In this document: in pieces, positions 61,606 through 64,000 of the stretch | Position numbering within the stretch: position 1 is the first letter of the stretch | How the letters are laid out: every line of letters begins with the position of its first letter | NCBI RefSeq assembly: GCF_019351405.1 | Contig: NZ_JAHWZX010000005.1 | Span: forward strand, 62,001 to 126,000 | Reading direction: 5' to 3' | DNA from: Stakelama flava | GTDB lineage: Bacteria; Pseudomonadota; Alphaproteobacteria; Sphingomonadales; Sphingomonadaceae | Length of the DNA stretch: 64,000 nt | Position numbers and translations under genes: made by a program | Notes under the pieces: model-generated | The model's input: the letters and a program-made list of their open reading frames with translations, nothing else | What the model was told of the DNA's origin: nothing | Databases searched by the model: none

Positions 61606-63192
61606 TTAGTGGCGGAAGTGGCGCATTCCAGTGAATACCATGGCAAGTCCCGCCGCATCCGCCGCTGCGATGACTTCATCGTCGCGGATCGATCCGCCAG
61701 GCTGAATTACCGCGGTCGCGCCCGCCTCAACGGCGGTCAGCAGGCCGTCGGCGAAGGGGAAGAACGCGTCCGACGCCACCGCCGAGCCGATCGTGCGGGG
61801 TTGGCCCCAGCCCGCCTTTTCGGCGGCGTCCTTCGCCTTCCACGCCGCAATGCGCGCTGATTCGACACGGCTCATCTGGCCTGCGCCGATTCCTGCGGTG
61901 CTGCCATCCTTCGCATAGACGATCGCGTTCGATTTGACGTGCTTCGCCACGGTCCAGGCAAAGCGGCAATCGGCCAGTTCCTGCTCGGTCGGCTGACGCT
62001 TTGTCACGACCTTCAGCTCACCATCGATCAACGCGGCGTCGCGCGACTGGACGAGCAGTCCGCCCGCGATCGTGCGCAGTGCAAGGCCGGGCCGCGCCGG
62101 ATCGGCAAGCTCGCCCGTGAGCAGAAGGCGCAGGTTTTTCTTCTTCGCAAAGATTGCGCGCACTTCGTCATCGGCATCGGGGGTCGCGACGACTTCGGTG
62201 AAAATCTCGGTGATCGCGGCCGCTGTCTCGGCGTCGAGCGGGCGGTTGGTGGCGACGATGCCGCCGAACGCCGACACGCTGTCGCAGGCAAGCGCGGCGC
62301 GATACGCCTCGATCAGCGTCGGCGCGGTCGCCACGCCACACGGATTGGCATGCTTGACGATGACCACCGTTGGATCGGCGTCGCGAAATTCGCCGACGAG
62401 TTCGAGCGCAGCATCGGCATCGTTGTAATTGTTATAGCTCAGCGCCTTGCCCTGAAGCTGCTGGCCCTGCGCGATACCCCGTGCTCCGCGCGCGCGCGGC
62501 AGGTACAGCGCCGCCGACTGGTGCGGATTTTCGCCATAGCGAAGTTCCTCGCCCAGCGTGAATGCCACCGGCAGCGTCTTCGGAAAGGCTTCGCCCTGAT
62601 CGGAAAAGGCGAACCATTGCGCAATCGCCGAATCATAGGCGGCGGTTGCGGCATAGGCCTTTGCAGCGAACCGCTTGCGCGTGTCGAGCGTCGACCCACC
62701 GTCATACGCGTCCATTTCGGCGATCAGCGCGTCGTAATCCGCCGGATCAGTGACGATTGCGACCGAAGCGTGATTCTTCGCCGCCGACCGCACCATTGAC
62801 GGCCCGCCGATATCGATATTCTCGATAATCTCGTCGCGCCCGGCACCCTTCGCGACCGTCGCTTCGAAGGGGTAGAGATTGACCACTACCAGGTCGATCG
62901 CGCCGATGCCGTGTTCGTCCATCGATACGACATGCGCATCATTGTCGCGCACGGCCAGCAGGCCGCCATGCACCACGGGGTGCAGCGTCTTCACCCGCCC
63001 GTCCATCATTTCGGGAAAACCGGTGAGATCGGAAATATCGCGCACCTGCAACCCGGCTTCGCGCAACGCCTTTGCCGTGCCCCCAGTGGAAACGAGTTCG
63101 ACCCCGTGGCGGGCGAGCGCCTGCCCCAATTCGATGATTCCGTTCTTGTCGGAAACGGACAACAAGGCGCGGCGGATTTTTACGGTGCTCAT
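61606..63192 (-). CDS. purH: Bifunctional AICAR formyltransferase / IMP cyclohydrolase
   Basis: A 528-residue enzyme catalysing the last two steps of purine synthesis. N-terminal MGS-like IMP cyclohydrolase domain: [85 protein letters not shown]-terminal AICAR transformylase domain: [41 protein letters not shown] and the closing [29 protein letters not shown]. Length is normal. It follows the heparinase-like gene in a possible operon, the usual sphingomonad order. Confidence 0.97.
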   Translation of the reverse strand: MSTVKIRRALLSVSDKNGIIELGQALARHGVELVSTGGTAKALREAGLQVRDISDLTGFPEMMDGRVKTLHPVVHGGLLAVRDNDAHVVSMDEHGIGAIDLVVVNLYPFEATVAKGAGRDEIIENIDIGGPSMVRSAAKNHASVAIVTDPADYDALIAEMDAYDGGSTLDTRKRFAAKAYAATAAYDSAIAQWFAFSDQGEAFPKTLPVAFTLGEELRYGENPHQSAALYLPRARGARGIAQGQQLQGKALSYNNYNDADAALELVGEFRDADPTVVIVKHANPCGVATAPTLIEAYRAALACDSVSAFGGIVATNRPLDAETAAAITEIFTEVVATPDADDEVRAIFAKKKNLRLLLTGELADPARPGLALRTIAGGLLVQSRDAALIDGELKVVTKRQPTEQELADCRFAWTVAKHVKSNAIVYAKDGSTAGIGAGQMSRVESARIAAWKAKDAAEKAGWGQPRTIGSAVASDAFFPFADGLLTAVEAGATAVIQPGGSIRDDEVIAAADAAGLAMVFTGMRHFRH

Positions 63193-63237
63193 GCCCGCGC
63201 TCTCTTTCGCAAAGCGGCGCGGGTTGCAAGCCCCGGT

Positions 63238-64000
63238 TCACCGCGTTCGACGAAGCAGCCAGCTGATGCTCGCCCCGCCCGCCTGGCTTTCGCCAGTCAG
63301 CACGAGCTGATGAGTGAGGCGCGGCCTGCCGGCAGGGTCTACCCAGAGGCTTTCGTCGATGGTGAGCGCGGCACCCTTGCACCGGAACTGCCATGCCGTG
63401 CCATCGGGCAGGCGAAGAAAGGCGGCAAGCCCGTCGGCAGTGGGTGCAGCCTCTACCTGTGGTCCCAGATGAAACCGGATGGCGAAAGCGGTTTCCGCCT
63501 TGCGCTGCTTGCGCCCCGCCGGAATCAGCGAATCTTCGCCGCGGATGTCCTGCCCGTCCTGCGCCAGCACGACCTGGCGGCGATGCAGGAAACCGAACCG
63601 GCGGACATAGCCGTCATGGCTCGCCTCGATCCGCTGCATCGTATCGCTTTCATGGCGATCAAACTCGACCTCCATGACGCCCTTACCCAGCGTGCCGTCG
63701 GCATGAATCGCGGTCGAATTGCTGTCGCTGAGCACCAGCGTCGAATGCGCGGCAGTGGTGCGCAACCCTTCGGCGAGGTCTTCGGGAACAGCGACCTGAA
63801 CCGATCGCGCGCCGCCGCAATTGACGACCAGCCGATGCGGCCCGTCCGACATTTCGAAAGCAAGCGTCGAGGCGCAGCCGCCCTCCACCATCCGCGCCAC
63901 GGGCGGCGGCGCGGCATCGAGGATCAGGATGACCTTACCCGCCGTCACGCGCTGATAGCCCCAGTCGCGCGCAGAGCGCAGCGGACGGACGCGCGCGCCG
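63238..64000 (-). CDS. Heparinase II/III-like protein, 5' end outside window
   Basis: The frame is open from the right edge to a stop at 63238 (254 codons). The visible part contains SARDWGYQRVTAGKVILILD, AGPP-like DAAPPPVARM, FEMSDGPHRLVVNCGG, AAHSTLVLSDSNS and HRRQVVLAQDGQDIRGEDSL, features of the C-terminal beta-sandwich of heparinase_II_III proteins (PF07940). These lyase-like proteins are found beside purH in many sphingomonads, with no polysaccharide substrate proven. The N-terminal alpha/alpha-toroid and any catalytic residues are beyond the edge. An internal ATG at 63948 is not the true start. Confidence 0.82.
   Translation of the reverse strand, partial: GARVRPLRSARDWGYQRVTAGKVILILDAAPPPVARMVEGGCASTLAFEMSDGPHRLVVNCGGARSVQVAVPEDLAEGLRTTAAHSTLVLSDSNSTAIHADGTLGKGVMEVEFDRHESDTMQRIEASHDGYVRRFGFLHRRQVVLAQDGQDIRGEDSLIPAGRKQRKAETAFAIRFHLGPQVEAAPTADGLAAFLRLPDGTAWQFRCKGAALTIDESLWVDPAGRPRLTHQLVLTGESQAGGASISWLLRRTR

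Overview
The window is high-GC chromosomal DNA from an alphaproteobacterium, almost certainly a sphingomonad (order Sphingomonadales). Evidence is the gene content: a TIGR01782-type TonB-dependent receptor, a TonB receptor paired with a TPR-sulfotransferase, CarD, FdxA, a SUV3-type helicase next to an S4 protein, a CBP3-type cytochrome bc1 chaperone next to YceD, and a heparinase-like gene beside purH. I see no rRNA, tRNA, insertion sequence, prophage or CRISPR array. Genes are dense, often overlap by 1-8 bases, and several start with GTG or TTG.

Layout. 1-6600: partial GNAT acetyltransferase, prfC, a spinster-type MFS transporter, an AT-richer islet gene with a HEPN-type R-x4-H motif, the yceD-like/CBP3 pair, bamE and an RcnB-like protein. 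6600-9300: a possibly structured leader followed by a membrane GT2 glycosyltransferase and an NfrA-C-like partner (resembling the phage N4 receptor / surface glycan system). 9300-18700: TSUP permease with TIGR02186, a HerA-type ATPase, an M23 peptidase, SUV3 helicase, S4 protein, fdxA, carD. 18700-24730: two tandem GIN-domain (DUF2807) exported proteins, then three of the four members of the 'ligase-associated DNA damage response' set (PdeM, DEXH helicase, MBL exonuclease), without the ligase. 24730-34640: TPR-sulfotransferase plus TonB receptor, FMN-dependent hydroxy-acid oxidase, rhlE, recF and a small lipoprotein.

34900-46500 is the most coherent accessory region: a TonB receptor, a DeoR/AgaR-family repressor, an exported amidohydrolase, a Tat-exported GH36-like alpha-galactosidase, an EamA-type transporter, agaZ, agaS and a BadF/NAGK-type sugar kinase. 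Together they read as an aminosugar (N-acetylgalactosamine/galactosamine) utilisation locus. Three intergenic sites carry TTCGTTT-type direct repeats resembling the AgaR operator, which ties the segments into one putative regulon. No aminosugar-6-phosphate deacetylase or tagatose-bisphosphate aldolase catalytic subunit is present here.

46500-64000: a lysine/aspartate-rich two-helix membrane protein, a sterol-desaturase-family hydroxylase, a fatty acid desaturase, a UbiM/UbiH-type monooxygenase, a CitE-like lyase, a PHB-type esterase, nadB, a CPA1 Na+/H+ antiporter, a class A beta-lactamase-fold lipoprotein, a REP-like palindromic repeat, polA, a flippase, purH and the 3' part of a heparinase-like gene.
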